From Palsa-1392 sp036493915 (lineage in GTDB: Bacteria > Verrucomicrobiota > Verrucomicrobiia > Chthoniobacterales > UBA10450): 27,426 bases of DNA. The notes below the pieces were generated by a model, which worked only from the letters and a program-made list of their open reading frames with translations, ran no database searches and was not told where the DNA came from. Position numbers and translations under genes: made by a program. The stretch covers positions 1 through 27,426 of the forward strand of contig DASXPA010000010.1 in NCBI GenBank assembly GCA_036493915.1, read 5' to 3'. Positions 7,415 to 15,380 of the stretch are shown here, piece after piece. Each line of letters opens with the position of its first letter. Position 1 is the stretch's first letter.

Positions 7415-8692
7415 ATGAAGCCGGCATCATCACTCTGGGGACGCGAGACGCGTGCGCTCCTCCGCGCAGGTCCTTTCCGACGCTACCTGCTCGGCACTTC
7501 GGTCTCCGACACCGGCACCTGGATGCAGATCATGGCGCAAGGCTGGGTCATGAGCTTGCTCACAGACAAGGCGATCATGCTCGGACTGGTCAACTTCGCT
7601 GCCGGTTTGCCGATGCTTTTTCTCACCATGTTTGGCGGCTCGGCGGCCGATCGTTTCGACAAACGCCGGATTCTCGTCTGGACGCAGATCATTCAGATTG
7701 CGCTAGCCCTCGCCCTCGGCTCGCTCATTTACACGCACCTCGTCCAGATCTGGCACATCGTGGTCGTCGCGGGATTGTTAGGTGTCGCTTACGCCTTCGA
7801 ACATCCGGCGCTCTCTGCACTCGTCCCGGAACTCGTGAAGCACGAAGAGATCGCCAGCGCCGTCGCGCTCGATCGTGCAGTTTTTCATTCCGCGCGTTTT
7901 GTGGGTCCCTCGGTCGCCGGTCTGGTCGTTGCGGCCTGGGGCGCGGCGACGGCATTTTTCGCCAACGCTTTTTCTTTTCTCTTCCTCATCGTCGCCCTCG
8001 TCTCGCTGCCCGCGCGCGCGCTTGGAAGCAAGGAGGAAGAGGCGGCGCGTGCGAGCGGGATCAAGGATGGTTTTCGCTACATGTGCAAAGATAAACCGAG
8101 CCTCGCGATGGCCGGAATGATGGCGGCGATGACGCTTTTCATTTTCCCCAATGTCTCTGTGATGATGCCGCTCTATGTGCGCGACGTGCTTCATTTTGGG
8201 CCGGACAAGTTTGGCTATCTCATGGCGTCGGCGGGGATCGGTTCGGTCTTTGGCGCGATTGGATTGATCTCGATCCCGCGCGGGCGGCGCTTGTTTTGGA
8301 TGATGGCGGGTGCAGTGACGGTCGCGATCGCGACGATCGTGCTCAGCCGGGTGCATGAGTTCCTTTATGCGGCCGGCGCGATCGTTCTGGTGTCGCTAGG
8401 CTTGTCCATGCTCTTTGGGCTTTCGAACACGATCGTGCAGGAGCGCGCGCCGTCGTATCTGCGCGGGCGGGTGTCGGCGGTGATGGGCTTGAGCTTCTTT
8501 GGCCTGATGCCTTTCGCCGGTCTTGGCGTGACGAGTGTAGCGGACGCGATCGGAATGCGCACCGCGCTGGCCGCGTCGTCCATTTGTTATGCTGCGGTGG
8601 CGTTGCTGATTCTGGGGCGCATTGGCAGCACCTTAAACGAAACGCCGGCCCGCCTGACGAGTCCGGTGCCGGAAGCAGCGACGGTTTCGTAG
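7415..8692 (+). CDS. MFS transporter, EntS/MFS_3-like exporter
   Basis: A 425-residue inner-membrane protein with about 12 hydrophobic segments. The N-terminus FRRYLLGTSVSDTGTWMQIMAQGWVM and the loop GGSAADRFDKRRILVWTQ, a version of the MFS A-motif between helices 2 and 3, are typical of the MFS_3 group that includes enterobactin exporter EntS. A second conserved stretch is ALVPELVKHEEIASAVALDRAVFHSARFVGPSVAGLV. The substrate is unknown; no siderophore genes are nearby. The ATG at 7415 is preferred to an upstream TTG. It follows the gltA repeat and is probably a separate transcription unit. A TCGTTAGGC word lies 2 bases after the stop (8694-8702). Confidence 0.9.
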   Translation: MKPASSLWGRETRALLRAGPFRRYLLGTSVSDTGTWMQIMAQGWVMSLLTDKAIMLGLVNFAAGLPMLFLTMFGGSAADRFDKRRILVWTQIIQIALALALGSLIYTHLVQIWHIVVVAGLLGVAYAFEHPALSALVPELVKHEEIASAVALDRAVFHSARFVGPSVAGLVVAAWGAATAFFANAFSFLFLIVALVSLPARALGSKEEEAARASGIKDGFRYMCKDKPSLAMAGMMAAMTLFIFPNVSVMMPLYVRDVLHFGPDKFGYLMASAGIGSVFGAIGLISIPRGRRLFWMMAGAVTVAIATIVLSRVHEFLYAAGAIVLVSLGLSMLFGLSNTIVQERAPSYLRGRVSAVMGLSFFGLMPFAGLGVTSVADAIGMRTALAASSICYAAVALLILGRIGSTLNETPARLTSPVPEAATVS

Positions 8693-8709
8693 TTCGTTAG
8701 GCCTGCGGC

Positions 8710-9624
8710 ATGATTTCATTTTCGACCTCCTGGAATTCGAGCCGTCACACCGCCGGCGACGCGATGCTGCGCGAGATCAAAAACAAACTCGGCTTCGAGG
8801 TTGTCGAGCTCGGTCACGGCATTCGAATTTCTCTCATGCCGGGGATTCAAAAAATGTTTGAAGCCGGCGAGGTGCGCTTCAGCAGCTTGCACAACTTTTG
8901 TCCGCTGCCGGTCGAAGTGACGGGCGCGTCGCCGGATTGCTATCAATTTTCTGCGCGGACGACGCAGGAACGCGAGCGCGCAGTGAAACAGACGCTGCAG
9001 ACCATCGACTTTGCGGAAAGATTGGGCGCGCCCTTCGTCGTTCTGCACTGCGGTCACGTACCGATTCCGCCCGTGACCGAGCCACTCATTGCGCTCGCGA
9101 AATCGGGCAAGATGTATTCGCGCGAATATGTGAGGCGAAAGGTCGGTGCAGTTGCCAAACGCGAGGCGCACGCTGCGGTTTATCTCGAACGGGTGAAGAA
9201 TTGTCTGCAGCCGATTGTCGAACACGCCGCCGTGAAAAACATTCGCCTCGGGATCGAAGGCCGGCGCGGTTACGAAGAAATCCCGAGCGAACGTGAGCTG
9301 CCCGCGCTCCTCGACGAGCTTGACTCGCCCCAGGTCGGTTATTGGCACGACATGGGGCACATTCAAATCAAGGAAAACCTCGGATTCGTCGATCACGCGG
9401 AATGGCTGCGGGCGATAGGGCCGCGAACGTTAGGCTGTCATCTGCAGGATTGCGTCTGGCCGGCGCAGGATCACCAGCCGCCCTTCGCCGGCGATATCGA
9501 TTTGGAGAAACTGGTTCCGCTCCTGCCATCGAGCTGCTTATTTGTTTGGGAAATGAGCCCGCGCAAAACCGCCGAGGAGATTCGGCGTTCGGTCGATCTC
9601 TGGAAGGCGCGTTACGGCGAATGA
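8710..9624 (+). CDS. TIM-barrel sugar phosphate isomerase/epimerase-like protein
   Basis: A 304-residue protein of the xylose-isomerase-like (AP endonuclease family 2) TIM-barrel superfamily. The N-terminus MISFSTSWNSSRHTAGDAMLREIKNKLGFEVVELGHGI gives the first two beta/alpha units. FVVLHCGHVPIP, LGIEGRRGYEEIPSE, YWHDMGHIQIKE and TLGCHLQDC supply the metal-ligand positions usual in this superfamily (Glu, Asp-x-x-His, His). The activity could be isomerase, epimerase or endonuclease-like; members of unknown substrate are common. The stop overlaps the start of the next gene (ATGA), implying coupled expression with a membrane flippase-like protein, so the substrate may be a lipid-linked or envelope sugar. 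That last point is inference. Confidence 0.85.
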   Translation: MISFSTSWNSSRHTAGDAMLREIKNKLGFEVVELGHGIRISLMPGIQKMFEAGEVRFSSLHNFCPLPVEVTGASPDCYQFSARTTQERERAVKQTLQTIDFAERLGAPFVVLHCGHVPIPPVTEPLIALAKSGKMYSREYVRRKVGAVAKREAHAAVYLERVKNCLQPIVEHAAVKNIRLGIEGRRGYEEIPSERELPALLDELDSPQVGYWHDMGHIQIKENLGFVDHAEWLRAIGPRTLGCHLQDCVWPAQDHQPPFAGDIDLEKLVPLLPSSCLFVWEMSPRKTAEEIRRSVDLWKARYGE

Positions 9625-10649
9625 AAAAGGTCCTGATTTCCTTGGTGCAGATCGCGGTCACGATCGCGGTGCTTGTCTGGGTTTTTCACGATCCGGGGAA
9701 ACGCGCGCAGATGAGGATGGCGTTGCGGACGGCAGATTATCGCTGGGTCGTGGCGGGGATTTTCGCCTATTGCCTGGTGGAGTTTGTCGCCGCCATTCGC
9801 TGGTACATTCTGCTCAAGGTGCAGAAAATTCATCTCAGCGTCCCGCGCGTCTCGGGGCTGTTTTTGATCGGGATGTTTTATAACCAATTTCTCCCCGGCG
9901 GAACCGGCGGCGATATCATGAAGAGTTATCTCCTGCTCAAGGAGACTCCTGGGCAGGCGACCGGCGCGCTCCTCGCGGTCGTCTTCGATCGGATGGTCGG
10001 GCTGGTCGCGCTCATCAGTATCACCGGGACTTTGATCGCGCTGCGATACAACTGGCTCACGCAACACGAAGAGACGAAGCACCTCGTCTGGCTGCTCATC
10101 GCCATCCTTGGCAGTGCCGTCCTCATGCTCGCGACTTCGTTTGTCGTCAGCGGCTTTAATCTCGCGCACTCGCTCCCGACGCGTTTTCCGGGGCGGGAAC
10201 GCTTGATCGAATTATCGGCGTCGTATCATCTCTACGCGCGACATTGGCGGGCGACGCTGGTCGCGTTCGGCGTCTCGATTATCGCGCACCTCTCGACCTT
10301 TGCGACCTTTCTTTGCGTCGCCTATGCCTTTCGCGCGCGCGTTGGGGTAGTGGATTTTTTCGCCATCATGCCGATCGAGCGCACGATCTCCTCCCTGCCA
10401 ATCAGCTTCGCCGGGGTCGGACTGCGCGAGAAGATTTTTCAGGTCATGCTCCATGGGCTCTGCGGCGTGCCTGAGGCAGTTGCCGTTCTCATCGGGTCGA
10501 TGAGTTTTCTCGTCATGCTCATCTCCTGCGCGCCGGGCGGGATCGTTTATTTCTTTTACAAACCGAGCGGCCAGGCCAGGCACGTGAAGCTGCACGAGAT
10601 GCGCAAGGAAGTCGCAACCCTCGAGCACGAGATCGCGGAGAACGAGTAG
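9621..10649 (+). CDS. YbhN/LPG_synthase_TM family membrane protein
   Basis: A 342-residue integral membrane protein with the lysylphosphatidylglycerol synthase transmembrane domain (also called UPF0104/YbhN, AglD-like), but without the C-terminal aminoacyl-transferase domain of MprF. Hydrophobic segments start at the N-terminus (VLISLVQIAVTIAVLVWVF) and recur along the chain. The family signature is visible in LFLIGMFYNQFLPGGTGGDIMKSYLLLKE and IMPIERTISSLPISFAGVGLREKIF. Relatives move or modify lipids or lipid-linked sugars at the inner membrane. The start at 9621 overlaps the upstream stop by four bases. The C-terminus is a charged helix (KLHEMRKEVATLEHEIAENE), probably cytoplasmic and possibly a short coiled coil. 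Confidence 0.88.
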   Translation: MKKVLISLVQIAVTIAVLVWVFHDPGKRAQMRMALRTADYRWVVAGIFAYCLVEFVAAIRWYILLKVQKIHLSVPRVSGLFLIGMFYNQFLPGGTGGDIMKSYLLLKETPGQATGALLAVVFDRMVGLVALISITGTLIALRYNWLTQHEETKHLVWLLIAILGSAVLMLATSFVVSGFNLAHSLPTRFPGRERLIELSASYHLYARHWRATLVAFGVSIIAHLSTFATFLCVAYAFRARVGVVDFFAIMPIERTISSLPISFAGVGLREKIFQVMLHGLCGVPEAVAVLIGSMSFLVMLISCAPGGIVYFFYKPSGQARHVKLHEMRKEVATLEHEIAENE

Positions 10650-10654
10650 GTCCA

Positions 10655-11374
10655 ATGAGACCTGTCTCCGGCCGCCGCCGTCGCCCGCTCGTGGTCGCGA
10701 CCTTCGCCATGACCGTCGATGGCAAAATCACGACCCGCGCTTTCACTCCGGTCGATTTCACGTCGCGCGAAGACAAGCGCCACCTCCTGCGCCAACGATC
10801 CTTAGGCGACGCCGTTCTCATCGGCCGAAGTACGCTCGCGCACGACAACGTTCGCCTCGGTCTGCCCGATCCGAAAATGCGCGCGGAGCGCGAGGCGCGT
10901 GGGCAAGCTCCGTACCCGATCCGTGTCATCGTTTCGAACGAGGGTCAGATCGACCCCGCGCTCAACATCTTCAAAACCGACGTCTCGCGCGTCGTGATTT
11001 TTTCGACTACGCGGATGCCGCGCAAATTTCAAATCGCATTGCGTGAGAAGGCGACGCTGCGCCTGAGCGAGACGCGGACCGTCAATCTTGCACGCATGTT
11101 GCACCAGCTCGGGAGCGAGTATGGCGTCCGCCGCGTCGCCTGCGAAGGCGGCGCCGAATTGTTTCGCGGTCTGCTCGAACGACAGCTCGTCGATCGGCTG
11201 AACCTCACGATTGCGCCCTACATTTTCGGCGGGAAAGAGGCGCCCACCTTGACCGGTCGCAGCCGCGATTTTCTGCCCGCGAGTGTGCGTTGTTCGTTGG
11301 TCTCGATGCGCACCGTGGGCAACGAATGTTTCCTCGAGTACCGGCTGAAATATCCGAAATCGTCGCGAGCGTAG
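10655..11374 (+). CDS. RibD C-terminal domain / dihydrofolate-reductase-like reductase
   Basis: A 239-residue protein with the RibD_C (DHFR-like) fold. It opens with a basic tail (RPVSGRRRR) and then LVVATFAMTVDGKITTR, the substrate/NADPH-binding start of the family. LGDAVLIGRSTLAHDN follows, then VRRVACEGGAELFRGLLERQLVDRLNLTIAPYIFGGKEAPTL, whose EGG...LVDRL pattern is typical of riboflavin reductases. There is no fused deaminase domain, so it is either a stand-alone 5-amino-6-(5-phosphoribosylamino)uracil reductase or a paralogue with another substrate. No riboflavin genes are nearby, which keeps the role open. It starts 5 bases after the YbhN-like gene, so it probably belongs to that transcription unit. 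A CTTAGGC near-variant of the repeated word lies at 10801. Confidence 0.85.
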   Translation: MRPVSGRRRRPLVVATFAMTVDGKITTRAFTPVDFTSREDKRHLLRQRSLGDAVLIGRSTLAHDNVRLGLPDPKMRAEREARGQAPYPIRVIVSNEGQIDPALNIFKTDVSRVVIFSTTRMPRKFQIALREKATLRLSETRTVNLARMLHQLGSEYGVRRVACEGGAELFRGLLERQLVDRLNLTIAPYIFGGKEAPTLTGRSRDFLPASVRCSLVSMRTVGNECFLEYRLKYPKSSRA

Positions 11375-11396
11375 CCGCGTGTGTGCGATTGAGAAA

Positions 11397-11435
11397 CGGT
11401 GACTGTTGCCGTCGAAGGTAACAGTTCTGTAACCG
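11397..11435 (+). repeat. Bulged hairpin before the START-like gene
   Basis: CTGTTGCC (11403-11410) pairs with GGTAACAG (11417-11424), one pair being G-T, around the loop GTCGAA. A second arm, CGGT (11397-11400) with ACCG (11432-11435), extends it past a bulge. No T run follows, so it may be an RNA element or a protein-binding site in the 119-base gap. Confidence 0.3.
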
Positions 11436-11493
11436 CGGCTTCGTTGCGCATCGACGCCCGGCGCTTATCCTGTCGCGCGTTTTCCCGCCAATC

Positions 11494-11961
11494 ATGCAAA
11501 CCGGCAACTCGATCCTCATGCGCGCGCCGCGCGAACTCGTCTTCGAGACTGCGGCTGACCTCGAGCAATGGCCGCGCTTCCTGCCGCATTATAGATATGT
11601 CCGCTTTCTCAAACGCGGTCCGCAACACAACGTCGTCGAGATGGCGGCGACGCGCTCCGGGATTCCAATTTCGTGGACCTCGGAGTTCGGCGTCGATCGC
11701 GCACGGATGGAACTGCATTTCCTTCATCTGAAAGCTTTCACTCGCGGAATGCGCGTGATCTGGACCTTCACCGAGACACCTGCCGGAGTGCGCGTCGAGA
11801 TCCTGCACGCGCTGCGCTTTCGTGTTCCCTTGCTCGCGCCAATCGCCGAACCGATCATCGGCGGCTTCTTCATTCACCACGTCGCCAACCGAACCCTGCA
11901 CGCAATGAAAGAACATCTGGAAGCGCAACCCGCGCCGCCGCTGCAACCCGAGCGGGTCTAA
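11494..11961 (+). CDS. START-like (SRPBCC) polyketide cyclase/COQ10-type protein
   Basis: A 155-residue protein of the START-like (SRPBCC) fold, which forms a deep hydrophobic pocket. It begins QTGNSILMRAPRELVFETAADLEQWPRFLPHYRYVRFL, the standard 'ligand-binding cyclase/coenzyme-Q-binding' opening (a beta strand, a helix, then the W-P-x-x-x-P-x-Y turn). The C-terminal long helix is IAEPIIGGFFIHHVANRTLHAMKEHLEAQ. It may bind a lipid, quinone or polyketide-like chain, and no catalytic residue is evident. It sits 17 bases upstream of a FabF-type ketosynthase, so the pair is probably co-transcribed, which favours an acyl or polyketide chain as ligand. Confidence 0.85.
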   Translation: MQTGNSILMRAPRELVFETAADLEQWPRFLPHYRYVRFLKRGPQHNVVEMAATRSGIPISWTSEFGVDRARMELHFLHLKAFTRGMRVIWTFTETPAGVRVEILHALRFRVPLLAPIAEPIIGGFFIHHVANRTLHAMKEHLEAQPAPPLQPERV

Positions 11962-11978
11962 GAGCGATCTTCTCTTTC

Positions 11979-13232
11979 ATGAAGGACTCGAAACGTCGCG
12001 CCGTCATCACCGGCCTGGGACCGATCACTGCGGTCGGTATTGGTCGCGATGAATTTTGGAATGGATTGCGCACGGAGAAAAGCGGCATCCGGCGGGTGGA
12101 GAGTTTCGACAGCTCGATCTTCAACGCGCATTGCGCCGCGGAAATTCCGGATTGGAAACCGGAGGAATTTTTCCCGCCCCACCGGCTGAAGCGACTTGAC
12201 CGTTACGCGCAGTTCTCCGTCGGCTCGGCCAAGCTCGCGCTGGAAGACGCCGGTATCGCCTGGTCACGGGAAGAGCCGCAACATCGCGTCGGCGTGAGTT
12301 TCGGGACGGCCTTAGGCGGCATCGCCAACGCCGAATCCGAACACGCGCACTTTTTGAAAAAGGGCAGTCGCGGTGTGAATCAAACCCTCGCGTTGCAAGT
12401 CTTCGGTGGCTCCGCGCACACGAACATCGCGATCGAATTTGGCTTTCGAGGCGCCGGCACGACGAACTCCAACAGTTGTGCCAGCGGCACGATCGCGGTC
12501 GGCGAAGCGCTTCGTTATATTCGCGACGATTTCGCCGACGTCATCGTCGCCGGCGGCGCGGAATCCCCATTGAGTCAGCTCACCTTTGGCGCGTTTGCCT
12601 TTATCAAAACAATGAGCCAGCGCGAGGACGATCCCGCGGGGGCGTGCCGGCCGTTCGATCGGCTGCGCGACGGCTTCGTCATGGGCGAGGGCGCGGCGTC
12701 GTTAGTCATCGAGGAGCTCGAACATGCGCGCGCACGCGGGGCACACATTTATGCGGAAGTGCTCGGCTACAGTTTGAACAACGACGCCTTTCACATGACT
12801 TCACCGCTGCCGAGCGGGGCGTCGTGCATCCGCGCGATGCGTGAGGCGCTGGCCGACGCCGACCTTGCGCCGGAACAGATAGATTACATCAACGCTCACG
12901 CCAGCTCGACCCAGCTCAACGACAGCACCGAGACGATGTCGATCAAGCAGGTTTTTGGCGAACATGCCGCGCGCATCCCGGTGAGCGGAACGAAGCCTTA
13001 CACCGGCCATCCGTTGGGTGCGACCGGCGCGATCGAGGCGGCGCTCGCTGCGCTGGTCATCGACCGTGGTTGGATTCCCCCGACGTTGAACTGGGAAAAT
13101 CCCGATCCCGCCTGCGATCTCGATGTCGTCCCGCGCCATGGCCGCGACGGCAGTGTGGATCGCGTCCTGAGCAACTCCTTCGGCTTCGGAGGGATCAACG
13201 CCTGTGTTGTGTTGGGGAGGTTGAAGCGTTGA
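11979..13232 (+). CDS. Beta-ketoacyl-ACP synthase, FabF/KAS II-like
   Basis: A 417-residue condensing enzyme of the thiolase fold. The active-site triad is complete: Cys167 in NSNSCASGTIAVGE, His307 in INAHASSTQLND, and His344 in GTKPYTGHPLGATGAIEA, with Lys339 five residues before His344 as in E. coli FabF. The N-terminus RRAVITGLGPITAVG and the C-terminus LSNSFGFGGINACVVL are standard. The nucleophile context (SCASG) differs from the TACTSG of housekeeping FabF, so this is more likely a secondary or polyketide/specialised KAS than the main elongation enzyme. No acyl carrier protein, ketoreductase or chain-length factor is next to it. The partner upstream is a START-like protein. The last codons lie inside an inverted repeat (13220-13284). 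Confidence 0.9.
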   Translation: MKDSKRRAVITGLGPITAVGIGRDEFWNGLRTEKSGIRRVESFDSSIFNAHCAAEIPDWKPEEFFPPHRLKRLDRYAQFSVGSAKLALEDAGIAWSREEPQHRVGVSFGTALGGIANAESEHAHFLKKGSRGVNQTLALQVFGGSAHTNIAIEFGFRGAGTTNSNSCASGTIAVGEALRYIRDDFADVIVAGGAESPLSQLTFGAFAFIKTMSQREDDPAGACRPFDRLRDGFVMGEGAASLVIEELEHARARGAHIYAEVLGYSLNNDAFHMTSPLPSGASCIRAMREALADADLAPEQIDYINAHASSTQLNDSTETMSIKQVFGEHAARIPVSGTKPYTGHPLGATGAIEAALAALVIDRGWIPPTLNWENPDPACDLDVVPRHGRDGSVDRVLSNSFGFGGINACVVLGRLKR

Positions 13233-13284
13233 ACAGCTAAAGCATTGAAATGGGAGTTGCCCCGATCCGCTTCCACGCTTCAAC
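13220..13284 (+). repeat. Inverted repeat at the 3' end of the ketosynthase gene
   Basis: GTTGAAGCG (13220-13228) is the exact reverse complement of CGCTTCAAC (13276-13284). The left arm encodes the last residues (L-K-R) and leads into the stop codon. The sequence between the arms holds a third related word (GCATTGAAA). It looks like a degenerate dispersed palindromic repeat rather than a terminator, having no T run. Confidence 0.45.
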
Positions 13285-13345
13285 GATGTAACCCGCCAAC
13301 GGCCCCCGAATTGACGCCACCCGCCCGCACTCCTAACATGCGCGC

Positions 13346-14050
13346 GTGCAAGCCGAGTTGGAGCAGCTCCTCATTCTGCAGGATCGCGCCCAGAAAATCC
13401 GGCAAGTCGACGCGGAGCTGAAAAGCCTGCCCCAAGAACGCAAAGGGCTCGACGCGCAAGCGAGTGCCGCCGCCAATCAGCTCGACGCGCTCAAGCAGCG
13501 AGCGCGGCAGATAGAAATCGATAAGAAAAAACTGGAACTCGATGTCGGGACGCGCAACGAAAGCATCGCGCGTTTGAAAACCCAGCAATACGAGACGCGC
13601 AAGAATGACGAGTTTTCCGCCATGGGCCGCGAGATCGAGCGTTACCAGGGAGAAATCGGCAGCCTTGAAGATCAGGAACTCGAGTTGATGGAGCAGGCCG
13701 ATCAACTGAAAACGCAAGTTGCGACGGAAGAAAAGCAAACCGCCACCGCGAAAGAATCGATCGCGCGGCAGATGCAGAATCTTGAGGCGAAAGAGGGAAC
13801 GCTGAAGGGTCGCCTCGAGGAATTGAAGAAGGAGCGCAAAGAGATCGAAGCCACGGTCGATGAAGATTTGCTCGATCTTTTCAATCGCCTGTTTGCCAGC
13901 AAAGGCGATGCCGCGGTGGTTGCGCTGGAGCACGAGTTTTGCACCGGTTGCCACATGAAGGTAACCACGCAAACGGCGGTGCGGGTGAAAGGCGATCGCG
14001 AGATCGTCAACTGCGAGCAGTGCGGTCGGATCCTCTACTTCGCGGAGTAA
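13346..14050 (+). CDS. Coiled-coil protein with C-terminal C4 zinc ribbon
   Basis: A 234-residue protein. Roughly residues 1-180 form a long charged coiled coil (ELEQLLILQDRAQKIRQVDAELKSLPQERK onwards), with the conserved break LKTQQYETRKNDEFSAMGREIERYQGEI. A C4-type zinc ribbon follows, with Cys199, Cys202, Cys223 and Cys226 (CTGCHMKV...CEQCGRIL). This architecture is widespread in bacteria (the CT398-like/YbgI-neighbour 'C4-type zinc ribbon' group) and is thought to bind nucleic acid or act in envelope or flagellar contexts; the true function is not settled. The start is GTG at 13346. The nearby ATG at 13338 is out of frame, so GTG is the only start giving the full coiled coil. It is probably transcribed alone. 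Confidence 0.85.
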   Translation: MQAELEQLLILQDRAQKIRQVDAELKSLPQERKGLDAQASAAANQLDALKQRARQIEIDKKKLELDVGTRNESIARLKTQQYETRKNDEFSAMGREIERYQGEIGSLEDQELELMEQADQLKTQVATEEKQTATAKESIARQMQNLEAKEGTLKGRLEELKKERKEIEATVDEDLLDLFNRLFASKGDAAVVALEHEFCTGCHMKVTTQTAVRVKGDREIVNCEQCGRILYFAE

Positions 14051-14217
14051 GCGATCGATCCCGGGTTGCTGAGCCGAATCCGGGGCGTCGGCAGCGACCC
14101 TCATTGTTGGCTACTGAACAGCGAAGCCGAGAGGATCGTTGCTGACCACTCGATTGGCGCCACGGGGATGCTGCGTTCTTGTCGCCGAAAAAATTTTGCG
14201 ACATCTCGAAAAAAATC

Positions 14218-14246
14218 TTGACGGCAAGCCGTGTTTTTGTGACAAC
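14218..14246 (+). promoter_or_regulatory. Possible promoter of the PEP-CTERM gene
   Basis: TTGACG (14218-14223) is a good -35 match, and GACAAC (14241-14246) lies 17 bases on, matching the -10 at three positions. The 260-base gap is clearly AT-rich at its end (A-rich runs around 14205-14215 and 14270-14290), as expected of a promoter and leader. A small hairpin, ACGG-CAAG-CCGT with GTTTTT after it, overlaps the region and could instead be a weak terminator for the preceding gene. Confidence 0.3.
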
Positions 14247-14312
14247 GGCGTTCGATCGACCAACCCGAGATCAAAAAAAACAATAAAATAATCAGAGAAT
14301 GACCTCAACCAT

Positions 14313-15056
14313 ATGAAATCAAATTCCTCACGTTATCTATGCGGCCTGGTGGCCGGACTACTCTCTTTAACCGTTGTAGCCGCCCAGGCGGCCGGCCCAT
14401 ACAGTGGCACGGGCGCTTCCCGTTCTGGCGACATGCCTAATGCCGTGGACGCAACCTACATGATCGATGATGGTACTGCGGAAGACAGCATCGGTCTGAC
14501 GGCTGGCGGTAGCTTTATTTCGCTTAACAGCTTCCAAGTCACCGGTGGCCTCAACATGATTACCGACATCCAGATCGCCTGGGGCACCCCTGCCTTCCCC
14601 GACCCGAGTCTGAATGGTCTTCCTTACGTTGCGTATTTGTGGAGCGGTACCGGTCCTTCGCCGAGTAGCGGGGCCACGCTGTTGGGATCGGTTCCCGGGG
14701 TGATTTCAAGCGCGGGCACCAACACGTTTCTCACCTCAACATTCGCTACCCCCATTAACGTAGGAGCGAACGGAGCGTGGTTCTTTGTGGGCTTCGCTAT
14801 CACTCACAATGCGGGCCAGTTTCCAGCCGCATTTGATGAAACGAGTCCAATTTCGAATCGTTCTTACATCAACCTCGGCGGCGACCCCAACAATCTAAGC
14901 GGCGCTGCCCCGATCGAGTCATTCGGTCTTGTGGGTAATTGGCTCATCCGTGCCGACGCAACAGCAGTTCCGGAACCTTCCAGCTGGGCAATGATCGGCC
15001 TTGGCGGGGCGCTCTTGATCGGCTTCATGCGCTTTCGCGCTCGTCGTCTGAGCTAG
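14313..15056 (+). CDS. PEP-CTERM sorted exported protein
   Basis: A 247-residue secreted protein. The signal peptide is MKSNSSRYLCGLVAGLLSLTVVAAQAA. The C-terminus has the full PEP-CTERM sorting signal: the motif V-P-E-P (VPEPSSW), the hydrophobic segment AMIGLGGALLIGFM and the basic tail RFRARR. Such proteins are cut by an exosortase and delivered to the cell surface or exopolysaccharide matrix; no exosortase is in this window. The middle is rich in Gly, Ser, Thr and Asn (DDGTAEDSIGLTAGGSF..., PINVGANGAWFFVGF) with little recognisable fold, probably beta-rich. A five-codon open frame (14299-14316) ends in ATGA overlapping its start. Base composition is more even than in neighbouring genes, and it lacks the GTTAGGC word, so it may evolve differently or be recent. 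Confidence 0.9.
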   Translation: MKSNSSRYLCGLVAGLLSLTVVAAQAAGPYSGTGASRSGDMPNAVDATYMIDDGTAEDSIGLTAGGSFISLNSFQVTGGLNMITDIQIAWGTPAFPDPSLNGLPYVAYLWSGTGPSPSSGATLLGSVPGVISSAGTNTFLTSTFATPINVGANGAWFFVGFAITHNAGQFPAAFDETSPISNRSYINLGGDPNNLSGAAPIESFGLVGNWLIRADATAVPEPSSWAMIGLGGALLIGFMRFRARRLS

Positions 15057-15097
15057 GTCGTTCGCTCATTCTCCTTTTTGGGGAGAGAGAAGAATCT

Positions 15098-15132
15098 GAA
15101 GCGGCGGGGTAAAACCCGCCGCTTCTTTTTTT
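15098..15132 (+). terminator. Strong intrinsic terminator of the PEP-CTERM gene
   Basis: A perfect 11-base stem, GAAGCGGCGGG (15098-15108) with CCCGCCGCTTC (15115-15125), has the loop GTAAAA and is followed by a run of seven T (15126-15132). It lies 42 bases after the stop codon. This is the clearest terminator in the window. Confidence 0.92.
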
Positions 15133-15380
15133 GCCATGCGATCGCGGAGTTTCCCGTCGACTCCCGCTCTTGCTCGCAAATCGTCGAAGCCGTTTTCAGC
15201 CCGCAGACGACTGCAATTTTTCGCCGTCGACGAAAGTGGCCATCTCAGAAGGTTTCATCACGGAGGCCCCGCGGGTTCACCCTGCGGCTCGCTCTACTAA
15301 CGCGGCAAGATCGAACCTGACCGCGACTAATTGCGTCCTTTTCTTTTCCGCGCAGCCTTGGGCATATTGGAAAGCTGCGC
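15133..15380. other. Non-coding gap between terminator and pgsA
   Basis: The gene-free stretch from the PEP-CTERM stop to pgsA is 324 bases; the terminator takes its first part. In the remaining 248 bases I see no convincing ORF, hairpin or GTTAGGC word. A pgsA promoter should lie here, but no good -35/-10 pair stands out. Confidence 0.5.

Noticed and set aside
11673..11978. N-terminal extension of the ketosynthase frame
   Set aside because: It overlaps the START-like gene in another frame and reads as an Arg/Ser-rich shadow; the KAS fold begins at 11979.
13280..14104. Open frame on the minus strand opposite the zinc-ribbon gene
   Set aside because: The plus-strand frame has a clear coiled coil and C4 ribbon; the minus frame has repetitive Leu/Arg composition typical of a shadow.
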